In this document: piece by piece, positions 35,667 to 45,290 of the stretch | How positions within the stretch are numbered: the first letter of the stretch is position 1 | Layout: each line of letters begins with the position of its first letter | Assembly (NCBI GenBank): GCA_000467715.1 | Contig: AJFK01000016.1 | Location: 1-64,000 of the forward strand | DNA from: Hysterium pulicare CBS 123377 | Taxonomy: Eukaryota; Ascomycota; Dothideomycetes; Hysteriales; Hysteriaceae | Direction: 5' to 3' | Length of the DNA: 64,000 nt | Translations under genes and position numbers: made by a program | The notes under the pieces: model-generated | Told to the model about the DNA's origin: nothing | Database searches by the model: none | The model's input: the letters and a program-made list of their open reading frames with translations, nothing else

Positions 35667-38600
35667 ATGATTGCGACTTCGACACATAGACTTGCTGTCC
35701 CGCGCTTTCGCAAACGATCCAAGTACTCAGTTCGACCCTTTCTCGCCACGATCGCTGTGGTACTCGCTCTCGCTCTTATAAGCCTGTCTTTTGCAAAAGC
35801 CGATTGGACTCTCACCAGATCAAATCATGGCTCTATACGGCGAAGAAGCGCATTGTCGCTCTTCTCATCGGACAATGATGAAGTAAATGGCAACCATCCT
35901 CAACGATTTAATCACGGCACTAACTGAGATTTCTCCTCGTAGTGCGCACTTGTGCATCGTGCAACCGACCAATGCGCTTTCGTAAAGGCAAATTGCATCG
36001 ACGAAGAAGCCGGCATCTTCTCCTACCTCGGATTATACTATTGCCGTTTGCCACATCTTAAACCAGTCGCGTTCATTATAATAGTGCTGTGGCTTGGACT
36101 CCTATTCAGTACAATCGGCATAGCTGCAAGTGACTTCTTTTGCGTCAATCTCAGCACCATTTCCACCTTGTTGGGCATGAGCGAGAGTATGGCTGGCGTC
36201 ACATTCTTGGCTTTTGGGAATGGAAGTCCGGACGTGTTCTCGACATTTGCTGCGATGAGTTCAAACTCTGGTAGTCTTGCAGTTGGAGAGTTAATGGGTG
36301 CTGCTGGTTTCATCACCGCAGTGGTCGCAGGGTCTATGGCGCTAGTTCGCCCATTCAAAGTCGCTCGGAAGAGCTTTGTAAGGGATGTAGGCTTTTTCAT
36401 AGTCGCTGCAAGCTTCAGCTTGGTCTTTCTGTGGGATGGGAAACTATATGTTTGGGAATGTGCGACTATGGTCGGGTTCTACATATTCTACGTAATATTT
36501 GTCATGGCCTGGCATTGGTGGCTTGGTAGGAGACGACGACATCGGCAGCGAACAGCCACCATGAGAAGCCACTACATCTTGCCCGGCGGGGATGAGGAAG
36601 AAATTCAGCAAGAGTACCATGACGATGACGACGGTCACAGTGGTGGTAGCCGTACCCCATTGAGAGGCATATCTACGGACGATTTCACCAACTTAGAACG
36701 TGCTGGAGAGCGAGACTTGTCAGACGATGATATTAACGAGGATGATTTGGTTCGGGAGAGATGGCTTGGAGAGTTAAGCAGCAATATGCGTTTGAGCCGA
36801 CCCCGAATGGGGGAACGACGCAATACACAAACACCAATCCGCCCAAGTCTCGTTGGAGCTTTGGAGTTTCGAGCCGTCCTATCCTCTCTAAAGAAATCCC
36901 GAAATATCCAGTCTATTCCGATAAACTTGCGACGATACTCAGATGATCCCACTTTCACTACGGCTCAACAACAAGATTTACTCTCCACGGCATCGGACCC
37001 GGCATCTAGACCCCCGTACGATGTACGATCAAGAGCGTCCGATCAATTTCTCTCGGTGACTAGGCCAAATACAGATGTGGTTAAGCGCATGGGCAATCGT
37101 GCCAGGGCTGTCTCTGCGAACGATGTAGATTCAACCCGCTTTGATCCCGGTATGTTGGAGCAAAGAGTCGCTCCCAGTGTCGACCTTCTAGGCCCGATGC
37201 CGGAAGAACAAGAGGCTAGTGGAAGTTTACCATCTGTTCCACCTCCTTCATCTCCCAGCCTTCCCATATCGCCTACTGGCTCGGAACAAGGTTCCAGGAC
37301 AACCACTCCGGCCACATCGAAAGCGAGAGCATCATCCTCGGATAGGCTGGCTCCTCCCGCCCTTGGGATTTCTAGCATGCAATCTGGCCGGCAAGGAAGA
37401 TCCGGTCCAAGTCCGTCATCTTCTCCAAGATTGCATCCTTCTCCGAGTCAATCCAGTCCGCGAGCCTACCCTAAAATCAACATTCCGACTTCTCCTCTAA
37501 GTCCGTTCCCCGCATACTCCGATCTTCCACCCTCAGCACACGGTTCCTCTACAATACCTAGTCTACGATTGCCCTCCCCGAGTGCTTCCCCAGAGTCCAT
37601 GTATCATCGTGAACATTTTGTCGAGTCCGAAGAAGAAGCGAAGCCATTGAAGTGGTGGCCGTACACGTTCTTACCCAGCCCGCGAGTTTTGGTTTCCACA
37701 TTGTTCCCAACACTGTACAGTTGGCACGATAAAAACATATGGGAGAAGATTCTAGGCGTGATTGCTGCTCCCAGCGTCTTTTTGCTGACAATCACATTAC
37801 CCGTCGTGGAGACACAGAGAAATGAGGACGACAGCATCTCCCCAAACGTAACACTGCCTGCGCCGGTGACTCCTTTCAACAGCAGTAATGTTCAACAGCT
37901 TCCAACAAGCATCACACTATCCGAGCCGGAAGCCCTGACGTTAGAAGATCAAGTGCTTTTTGCTGAAGAAAGTCAGGGCTCCAATTCTGGGAATACATAT
38001 TTTGCAAATAATACGGATTCGGCCGCTAGGATCCTTTCAACAGATCATAAGCAGGGAAGCCAACATGAATCAGTGCCTCTGTTCTCTCCTGCTCACGGTG
38101 GTCTTTTGCAGTCTCCGGAACAACTGCCCCATGACCACGATTCAGTGCCCGCCCCCAAAGAGTGGAATCGCTGGCTAGTAATTGTCCAAGCTTTCACAGC
38201 ACCCTTCTTCGTCGTGCTCGTTGTATGGGCAAACACTCATATTGATTCACCTCGCGCTCTGGTAAAACTAACCTTGTATTCTCTTATCTTTTCTCTCGTC
38301 ATGCTGGCTCTCCTTCTGACAACAACAACCCCTTCGCGTCCGCCGAAGTGGCATGTTCTTTTGTCGTTGCTAGGGTTCGTCGTGAGTATCTCATGGATCT
38401 CCTCGATTGCGAACGAGGTCGTGGGAGTGATTAAATGGGTTGGAGTAGTTTTGAACATGAGCGAGAGTATCCTTGGATTGACCATGTGAGTATTAGCTCA
38501 ACGAGTTGGAGTCGCAACAGTGGCTGATAAAATTGGACCAGACTAGCTTTAGGAAATTCTTTAGGGTAAGAAAGTCCTTCCCCATCATGGCTGCCGCCAT

Positions 38601-39005
38601 CATTTATTGACAAATCTCACTAGGGATTTTGTTGCGGACGTTACTGTTGCTCGTTTGGGATATCCGGTTATGGCACTCTCCGCGTGCTTTGGGGGCCCAA
38701 TGCTCAACATTCTCCTCGGGATAGGTGTTAGTGGGGCCTACTTAACGATTAAGAAAGGGAGACATCATCAAGAGAAGCATCCAGATCGTCCACTCAAATT
38801 TTCGCCCTACCATGTCGAAATCAGTACGACTTTATTGATCAGTGGAGTGCAACTGCTTCTAACTTTGATTGGCCTTTTGATTGTTGTTCCATTGAGAAAG
38901 TGGAGGATGGATAAGGTCATAGCTGTAGGAATGATTGTTTTGTGGATCATATCCACCGCGGCGAATGTCATTGTCGAGATCACCGGCATAGGGAATACTC
39001 GGTAA
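35667..39005 (+). CDS. Na+/Ca2+-exchanger-family membrane antiporter (NCLX/YDL206W-like)
   Basis: Cation/Ca2+ exchanger superfamily, probably of an internal membrane. Model: join(35667..35882,35943..38485,38542..38565,38624..39005), 1054 aa. An N-terminal hydrophobic segment (FLATIAVVLALALISLSFA) is a signal anchor or peptide. The alpha-1 repeat sits near residue 150-180 (SMAGVTFLAFGNGSPDVFST) and the alpha-2 repeat near 905-950 (SESILGLTILALGNSLGDF, VADVTVARLGYPVMA, CFGGPMLN). Between them is a cytosolic loop of several hundred residues rich in Ser/Pro. The acidic residues of GNGSPD and GNSLGD, which bind the ion, are present. Exon 3 is a 24-nt micro-exon coding the heart of alpha-2. Introns are gtaaat..cgtag, gtgagt..accag and gtaaga..actag. 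Transported ion and organelle are inferred from the family. Confidence 0.9.
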
Positions 39006-39160
39006 TAGACCAGCTTGATTTTTCTCCCCGTTCGCCGAAATTGTGCTCAAGCTCCGATCTCCATTTGATGCATACGCCACAATGCGGGCGCCGTGGTAGG
39101 TCAGCTAGAATTTATATGACAATAGAGTCCAGAGCTTTTCTTAATCTTTAATAGTCAACT
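39006..39160. other. exchanger 3' region
   Basis: Short, unremarkable sequence between the exchanger stop and the AT-rich block. Confidence 0.4.
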
Positions 39161-39415
39161 TGAATAATAGCTACATAAACTAAAGCTAAATTGTCTTTTA
39201 TTTAATTACTACATTTAAAAGCTAAGTTAATATTATAATTTTAACTTTATTATTTATTGAATTTTTTATTATTATCTTTATTAATATTTTAAGTTAAATT
39301 AAAATTTATTTTTCTTCTTTATTTTTATTTCTAGCTATGATTGTTTAGCTATATTTTTTTAATAGTATAATAACTTTTTTTAAAGAATTTACTTTTACGC
39401 AAATACATGCTCATA
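39161..39415. repeat. strongly AT-rich block, RIP-like
   Basis: About 250 bp built almost entirely of A and T with TA-rich words (ttaatattataattttaac, tttattattatctttatt). It contrasts sharply with the sequence on both sides and is not a tandem repeat. In filamentous ascomycetes such blocks are often old repeats eroded by repeat-induced point mutation. No element ends are visible, so the parent cannot be named. Confidence 0.6.
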
Positions 39416-39915
39416 ATCTCCATAATGCGGTTATTTCTAACGCCGCTCAACACCCAATGCTCACCATTCTGGATGCCTTACACTCAGAATCATTTCTCCG
39501 CGTAATGGCATGTCATTGACATTTACGCATGATGTTGCTTTCGGACGCCATCGAAAATACTTGGTTTTCTGAGGAGGCGGCATCGCTGAAAATAGCCTGT
39601 AGTCGATATATACTTCACTTAGCGCCGCCGATGTCGTGCAATCCCTGACGAATAATATACTGTTGTCCATTCACGTTCTTGGATTTCGGATCGGTCCGCT
39701 TAAATGCTCCCATGGACCTGCCTAGAAGAGTAGTGATGAGCTAGGTACCATGATGACTTCCTCAAACCTAGAGAGCAAAAGTATCATCGTCCTTGATGTT
39801 AATAGGTTTACTAACTTCTTCTTCAATATGGACAACATCTGCCCATAACGTATAAATACGAGGGTGATCTCACTATTTCTACCCGCAAGTGCTATCAAAA
39901 AAGAGTGCTGCGAAG

Positions 39916-40536
39916 ATGCGCTTTTACGAATTCTTGTCCTCTGCCGTTCTTTTCGCGGCAGCGGTCGCGAAGCCCACAGTGTACCTCATCCGTCATGGAG
40001 AGAAACCTGCCGATGGGAATGGACTGAGCGCTCAAGGCGTGCAACGAGCTCAATGCCTGCGCAATGTATTCGGAGCCAATTCAAGTTACAGCATCGGCCA
40101 TATCATAGCTCAGACACCTAAAAGCGGTAAGTGTATGGCCCATTACAGTCGCATGACTGTGGCTAACAAGTTCAAGACGGTTCACGGCAAAGACCCCTGG
40201 ATACCGTTGAGCCACTTGCTCAAGACCTCGGTCTCACGGTTAATACATCCTGCGATCGAGATAATCAGGACTGTGTTGCAGACGTGGTGGAGAGTTATTC
40301 TGGCTCGGGAAATATCCTCATCTGTTGGGAACATGATGCGTTGCATGACATCGTCAAAGCCCTGGGAGATAAAAAGGCTCCTAACTATCCTGACAACAGG
40401 TAAGTTGATTGTGTCCCACTTCTGTTTGAGGAAGATACTGATAGGTGAAAGCTTTAATCTGATTTGGACGGATCCGTCTCCATATTCAACGATCGCCTCG
40501 ACAACGTCTGAGAATTGCCCTGGGCTCGATAGCTGA
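39916..40536 (+). CDS. small secreted histidine-phosphatase-superfamily protein
   Basis: Phosphoglycerate-mutase-like fold. Model: join(39916..40126,40177..40399,40452..40536), 172 aa. Signal peptide residues 1-18 (MRFYEFLSSAVLFAAAVA) precede KPTVYLIRHGEKP, holding the catalytic RHG motif. The second active-site His lies in NILICWEHDALHDIV. Further conserved stretches are GLSAQGVQRAQCLR, HIIAQTPKSDGSRQRP and the end NLIWTDPSPYSTI...CPGLDS. Four of its Cys could pair in the secretory pathway. Both introns (gtaagt..ttcaag; gtaagt..gtgaaag) restore these motifs and the exon sum is 519 nt. The upstream extension in the same frame has no ATG, so 39916 is the start. The substrate is unknown; secreted members of this fungal group are mostly uncharacterised. 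Confidence 0.87.
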   Translation: MRFYEFLSSAVLFAAAVAKPTVYLIRHGEKPADGNGLSAQGVQRAQCLRNVFGANSSYSIGHIIAQTPKSGKCMAHYSRMTVANKFKTVHGKDPWIPLSHLLKTSVSRLIHPAIEIIRTVLQTWWRVILAREISSSVGNMMRCMTSSKPWEIKRLLTILTTGKLIVSHFCLRKILIGESFNLIWTDPSPYSTIASTTSENCPGLDS

Positions 40537-40734
40537 GGCCAGAGCTTTTGACAGGGGCTGTAATCTTCTGCAACAAGAGGTGTGTAATCAGTCAGCACAG
40601 CTTGCTGTTTTCGAGCGAAAGAAGCTGGTTTGGTTGTTCAGTATTCTCCTACATCACCCTCACTTTCTCCTTTGTTCTTGCTTTCTCCGTTACCTTCACT
40701 TCCTCCATTGCTCTCACATACATGCCATTAAATA

Positions 40735-42809
40735 TGGCAGAACCTGTAAAAAAGAAAGACTTCAAGCATGCCTTTATAATGACCTTAGCGATAGAATAAA
40801 AGCCCGAATTCAGCCCGAATTCCAAGTCCTCTCGAAAAGAGCTGAATGCTGCTTGTAGAGTGAGAAACCTGGATTGGCATGGCACCAACGATGCCGTCCT
40901 GCAGCGTCTGTCGGAGAATGAAGAGAACAAGAAGTTGCCGCTACGTAAACGCCAGATAGCTGGAAGCACGACGTCTCTGGTGTGTACTATCTTTCTAGGC
41001 ATGCAGGTGGCAGCCAGCTAACATTCTAAGAACACTGATGCTGAGAACCTTGAGCAACCGCGAGCGACGTTCCCCAACAAGACATTGCCAACTAAAAGCC
41101 AGTCCAGCGTTATCGATTTCATTGCCTCATTTCCTCGCAAAGCTACGCTGGCAGCGAGCAACGCTGATCTCGGCCCTCCTCCCTCCCTGCTCTCACCACT
41201 GGCGGAGAGCAATGCTGATCTCGGCGCTCCTCCATCCTTGCTCTCACCACTGGCGGAGAGCAACGCTGATGGAAAGAACAAAACTGGGAGTTGGTCTAAG
41301 TCAGAAAAGGCTATTATGGCGGAAGTTATGGAGTTCAATAATAACATACCATGGGTTGAAGTTGGTGAGGAGGTCAGAGCAGAGCTGAAAAGAAAGCTGA
41401 GCCGGGAACTACGTCGGATAGGCGAACGATGGAGTAGCTAGTTAAAACTTCTTGGGGTCGTTTAGGGTAGATTCTCTGACGAGGATATCGTTAGTCTACG
41501 GAAGATCATGGCTGAGAACGCCTATAAAGACTGGGTACAGCTGGGCAAAGATGTGACAGCTCAGCTTCTAGTAACGTTCAACAGGACAGCTGAGTGCCTT
41601 CGTAAGAGGTGGGGCCGAGAGCTCCTGGAGCTGGATCCAACGATTGTGTATGGTAGCTGGTCCAAAGACGAGATAGAGCTACTCCGGACAGCCATTGTGG
41701 AAGCAGATCACCAAGTTTTCGGCAAGGCTCCGGAAGCTGTTGTCGGAAAGCTACTATCAGATCTACCACAGCGCTCACGCGATGCGATATCCAAGAAATG
41801 GAGATGGGAACTGGAGAGTAATCTTGGTGAGCGGGGCGAAAAGAGTATATGGTCTATCTCGGCGACCTTTTTGGTGTTTGATATGGTACGCAAGTCCAAC
41901 GAAGAACAACCAAGCGATGGTATCGTGGAAGAACTGGCCACCAGGATGCAGTATTCTAAAGTCGCTGTCAAGCGTCTGTGGAGGGGATTGTATCTATACG
42001 GGCTTTTTCCACCATGTCAGCACGAAGGCATCACGAGGTGGCCGGAGGCTGCAGTCGTCAGTCACGAGACCGTCACGGCCAAGGAACGACTATTCAACGG
42101 GAGTGACGGGCTTCCACACATGCAATCGCTCCAAACCGCCTATACCATTACCGTCTGTCAATGTTCCCGGAGGATAGATGGAGCCACATACGATGGCGGG
42201 CTCAACTCCATCATCCAAAATGCAGTCCGTTGTACTGGTTGGTTCCTGGAGGATATTGATATGCTGGTTTCGGAGACTATTGAAGACAGGGTGCATGTTC
42301 TAGGGCCTGACCTAAGCAGTATTCACCCTTGGTCAAAGGCCTGGAGAGCTCCACGAGAGTCCCTTGACAGGCTTTTTCTCCATCTAATGTCGGTCCCGGA
42401 AGGCGTCAACATACACCTACTCGTCATGGGCATAGACGGGCTAACGACTAGCCAACAGAACCTAGTCTCTCTGGCTAAGAGATTCCAGTTTAAGAATGTC
42501 AAGATCTTTATTACCTTTGTCGCAAGCTTTACTCAGATTGTGGACCCTTCGGCAGCCCTTGTACGCTCATTTCACGGCTCAAAGCAAAACGCGGTCGCCT
42601 ATGGAACATTCACGCTGGACGAGCTAGTAGCTCCGCAGCACCAGGGGCATATCGTTGAGTTGTACAGGGTCTTTGATGAATCAACAAGTGGAAGCTTGGG
42701 CATAGAAAGGGCTCATGCAGCCTCCCGATCCTTACATATTGTCGGAATGAGATTTCCAGAGAGGCTCTCTTCTGGAAGATCCGACTCCATGAATGTCGCT
42801 CCTGCATGA
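40735..42809 (+). pseudogene. broken gene: three SANT/Myb-like repeats joined to an NLR-like C-terminal domain
   Basis: One frame from ATG 40735 to the stop at 42809, interrupted by a likely 51-bp intron (40979-41029, gtgtgt..ctaag, CTAAC branch) and by three in-frame stops: TAA 40797-40799, TAG 41439-41441, TAG 41463-41465. Two of the three are one C-to-T change from Gln codons. Layout: Lys-rich N-terminus; a 17-residue tandem repeat (41156-41270); SANT 1 (GSWSKSEKAIMAEV to LRRIGERW, 41282-41435); SANT 2 (GRFSDEDIVSLRKIM to CLRKRWGREL, 41466-41632); SANT 3 (GSWSKDEIELLRTAI to ISKKWRWELE, 41653-41820). Then come about 330 residues including PWSKAWRAPRESLDRLFLHL, IHLLVMGIDGLTT and KNVKIFITFV. 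This last part resembles the Walker-B region of fungal NACHT proteins (W..L...L, +FIDGLDE, NVKI), but no P-loop is visible. From 41466 on the frame is intact for 448 codons, so a shorter product is possible. Confidence 0.6.
41156..41270 (+). repeat. 51-bp tandem repeat, 2.25 copies
   Basis: Units start at 41156, 41207 and 41258 (each begins gagcaaYgctgat) and are spaced exactly 51 bp, keeping the frame. Each unit encodes the 17 residues SNADLG(P/A)PPSLLSPLAE. The third copy is cut after SNAD. Copies differ by only a few bases, so the expansion is recent relative to the stops in the host gene. Confidence 0.9.
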
Positions 42810-43197
42810 TCCGGGAATCTAAACTGTACTCAATGAACGAACACATTGAGTTATATCATCAGAATCTCCTGGCGTAACTGCATCTGCAATGTATCTATAT
42901 GGAATTGTCTGGAATGGAATGTCAGATAATAGTGTCGGGCGGTTTTGTGGTCTGGTAGTGGGCATTCCAGATTTATCTTTACGGAAAATCCATCCAACAG
43001 GTGGCATAAAGTCAACGTGATTTTCCAAGCCAGAGTTCTTGACTGGCGCCACAACCACCAGCCACACCTCGGCCAGAAAAGCCCAAAAGCTCCGGGCCGA
43101 ATCCCTGCATCTTGAACTTTTCCGTAGATCGTGAAAATCGTCCAAAACACAACACACCGCGTTCTTTGCTCACTTTACACTAGACCCTGTCGACAGA
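42810..43197. other. intergenic region upstream of RRP17
   Basis: A minus-strand frame (43157-42819, 112 codons) is open but has no domain or splice support and lies in the RRP17 promoter. Otherwise nothing recognisable. Confidence 0.4.
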
Positions 43198-43940
43198 ATG
43201 CCACCACCTGCCAAGCGGCGCAAGACCACGGGCGCGGTCGCCGAAATCACGTTTGACTCCACCGCCCGTGAAGAGTATCTGACAGGATTTCACAAACGCA
43301 AACAAGCGAGAATAAAGTATGCACAGGAGGAAGCGGCTAAGAAAGAAAAGGAAGAAAAATTGAGATTTAGGAGAGAGGTGCGTTAACTTCCCCTTAGCCG
43401 ACAACAGAGTTGCGGCGGATCGGGGCGCGAAAAATGCTGATGGGTTTATAGTTACGACAGCAACGGAAAGAGGATCTGGAGAAGCACGTTGAGGAGGTGA
43501 ATATGCTTTTGAAGAAGGCGAATGAGGAATTGGGCGAGGTGGGAAGGGAAACGGATGATAACGCCGCCGGAAGCAACAGCGAAGGTGAAGACAACGAGTG
43601 GGAAGGCTTCACGCAAGAGCAGGAAGACGACATAGACCGCGAGGAGGAATACATCGACGAGGACAAATATACTACAGTTACTGTTGAGACGGTCAATATA
43701 TCCAAAGCCGGGTTTAGCAAGGTTGGGGAGGACGGCGCGGAAGAGAGCGTGAAGAATGGGGAAGGTCGTGAAGGAGGCGGAGAAGACAAGAAGCGGGCAT
43801 GGACGAAGGAGAGACCGAAGAGTAATAAGCCAAAGAAGAAAAAGAAGAAGTTTAGGTATGAGAGTAAGGGCGAGAGGAAAGTTACAAGGTTGAAGGAAAG
43901 GCAAAAAAATAGGGCACAGGCTCAGGCTCGGAAAGGATGA
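43198..43940 (+). CDS. RRP17: ribosomal RNA processing protein 17 (Nop25 family)
   Basis: Nucleolar 5'-3' exonuclease-type factor for 60S pre-rRNA processing in yeast. Model: join(43198..43377,43452..43940), 222 aa. The N-terminal conserved block reads KRRKTTGAVAEITFDSTARE, EYLTGFHKRKQARIKYAQE, then KKEKEEKLRFRRE joined across the 74-bp intron (gtgcgt..tatag) to LRQQRKEDLEKHVEEVNMLL. The acidic middle (NEWEGFTQEQEDDIDREEEY) and Lys/Arg-rich end (KPKKKKKKFRYESKGERK) fit the family and serve nucleolar targeting. Length matches fungal homologues. Start is the first ATG of the conserved block. Confidence 0.93.
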
Positions 43941-44220
43941 TATGCCCGGAAATAGTCAATGTGATACCCATGACTTCGATTTAGTTACCAGTGCAAGTAT
44001 CTCCTAAACAACGGGCTAACAAGGCACAATCGCCAGGAAGGACCTGTATCTCATTTAGAGAGAGACAAAACTACCAAGAGTGTATTGTAGGGCTCAACGA
44101 AAAGCCTTCAGAGGAAAGCAACCACAAGAACATTATGCAGGGAATTTCCACCATATCCACGCCCAAGAATCCATGCCATGCTTCAACATCATCTATCCCA
44201 CACCGCCCAAGACAAGGGAA

Positions 44221-44962
44221 CTAGATATTGCCAATCTCGACCACGAATTCGTCAAGTTCCTTCTTGGTTGCGGCGTACTTGTTTGCCATCTCCTCGTACT
44301 TGGTTTCCCACTGGTCTCGAGATGCCTCTAGAGCTTGTACTTTGCGTTCGAAATGGCCGGCTTTGACGTCCGTTTGACGGAGTCTGTTGATTGACACATT
44401 AGTCAAACTGCTCTCTTAACAGTTTAAGGAGATGGTCGACAGGTTCGTATAGTAAATATGCATGTTCGTTTCGGAAGTGCAGGGGAGGGTGAGAAAGACG
44501 CACTTCTCATTCAACTCGCGAATAGTCCTGTCAGACTCCTCAGCCTCCTCCTCAAGCAACTGGACTTTTCGCTGCATGCTCTCCGCCTGACTGCTGGCTT
44601 GGGTGCCCGTCTCGGCGTTGACCTTGTGCTCCTTGACTAACGCTTCGAGTTTCTCGACTTCGGCCTCGAGCACCTGGTTCTTGTGTGACAGCGAGGTTAC
44701 CTCCTGCTCTTTTTGCATCGTCTCCGTCTCCAGTGTTTTCACTTTGGCTTTGTACTCGTCGGCTTTGGCTGCAGACTCGTCGGCCTCGATGCGGAGGGCA
44801 GCCATACGCTAATATAAGGACACATGTTAGCGACCACTCTGGAAAACTGCGTTGTTGCCACTTCGTTGTTGACTTTGGGATCTTCTGGAGACTCCGGATG
44901 CCCGTGTTGAAGGGTTTGGAGGGGTAGTTTCAGGGTAATCTCACCGCTTTGATTTGATCCAT
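44221..44962 (-). CDS. TPM1: tropomyosin
   Basis: Coiled-coil dimer that winds along actin cables and the contractile ring and controls formin and myosin V activity. Model: complement(join(44221..44383,44504..44808,44945..44962)), 161 aa, the same length as fission yeast Cdc8 and yeast Tpm2. Exon 1 has only 18 nt (MDQIKA) and joins RMAALRIEADESAAKADEY. The whole protein is heptad-repeat coiled coil with no proline, ending KYAATKKELDEFVVEIGNI. The introns are 136 bp (gtgaga..attag) and 120 bp (gtgcgt..caacag). The second splits a Lys codon and gives LNEK-LRQTDVKAGHFERK. No truncation. Divergent from the gene at 45291 across about 330 bp. Confidence 0.95.
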
Positions 44963-45290
44963 GGCGTATTGTATGTGTGGGAGGTTGTAGAGGGGTTTGG
45001 TGTAGAGGATGGAACTTGAAAAGAGGACAAATATATAGCAAAGCGTAGGTTTAGGGGCTGTTGTTGGTGGAGCTTGGGTTGTGTCTGGTTATTGGCGTGT
45101 CACAAGATGATAATGCGGGCTCCTTCCCCTGTTCCTGCGGCGCCGGCACGGAAAAATAGGTCGGAGGGGTCTGTTTACTGTCGTCGTGGGAACGGGTGCA
45201 AACAATGCAACCACCCAACCGCCTACACTTCGACATCACTCGCTCCGGCAAACTCCACTTCTCAAACCACCATCAATGTAACAGCAAAAC
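44963..45290. promoter_or_regulatory. divergent promoter between tropomyosin and an unknown gene
   Basis: About 330 bp between opposite start codons. Contains an A/T-rich aaatatatagcaaag at about 45028 and CA-rich sequence (caaccacccaaccgcctac) before 45291. Bidirectional use is inferred from spacing only. Confidence 0.45.

Noticed and set aside
40548-40860. Possible retroelement gag-like text near the SANT gene
   Set aside because: Lys-rich text in overlapping frames only; no zinc knuckle, terminal repeats or polymerase text nearby.
41432-41465. Possible intron removing both TAG codons of the SANT gene (gtagct..tttag)
   Set aside because: Only about 32 bp long, below the usual fungal minimum, and its removal would shift the frame.
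42819-43157. 112-codon minus-strand frame upstream of RRP17
   Set aside because: No domain, signal or splice support; it lies in the RRP17 promoter.
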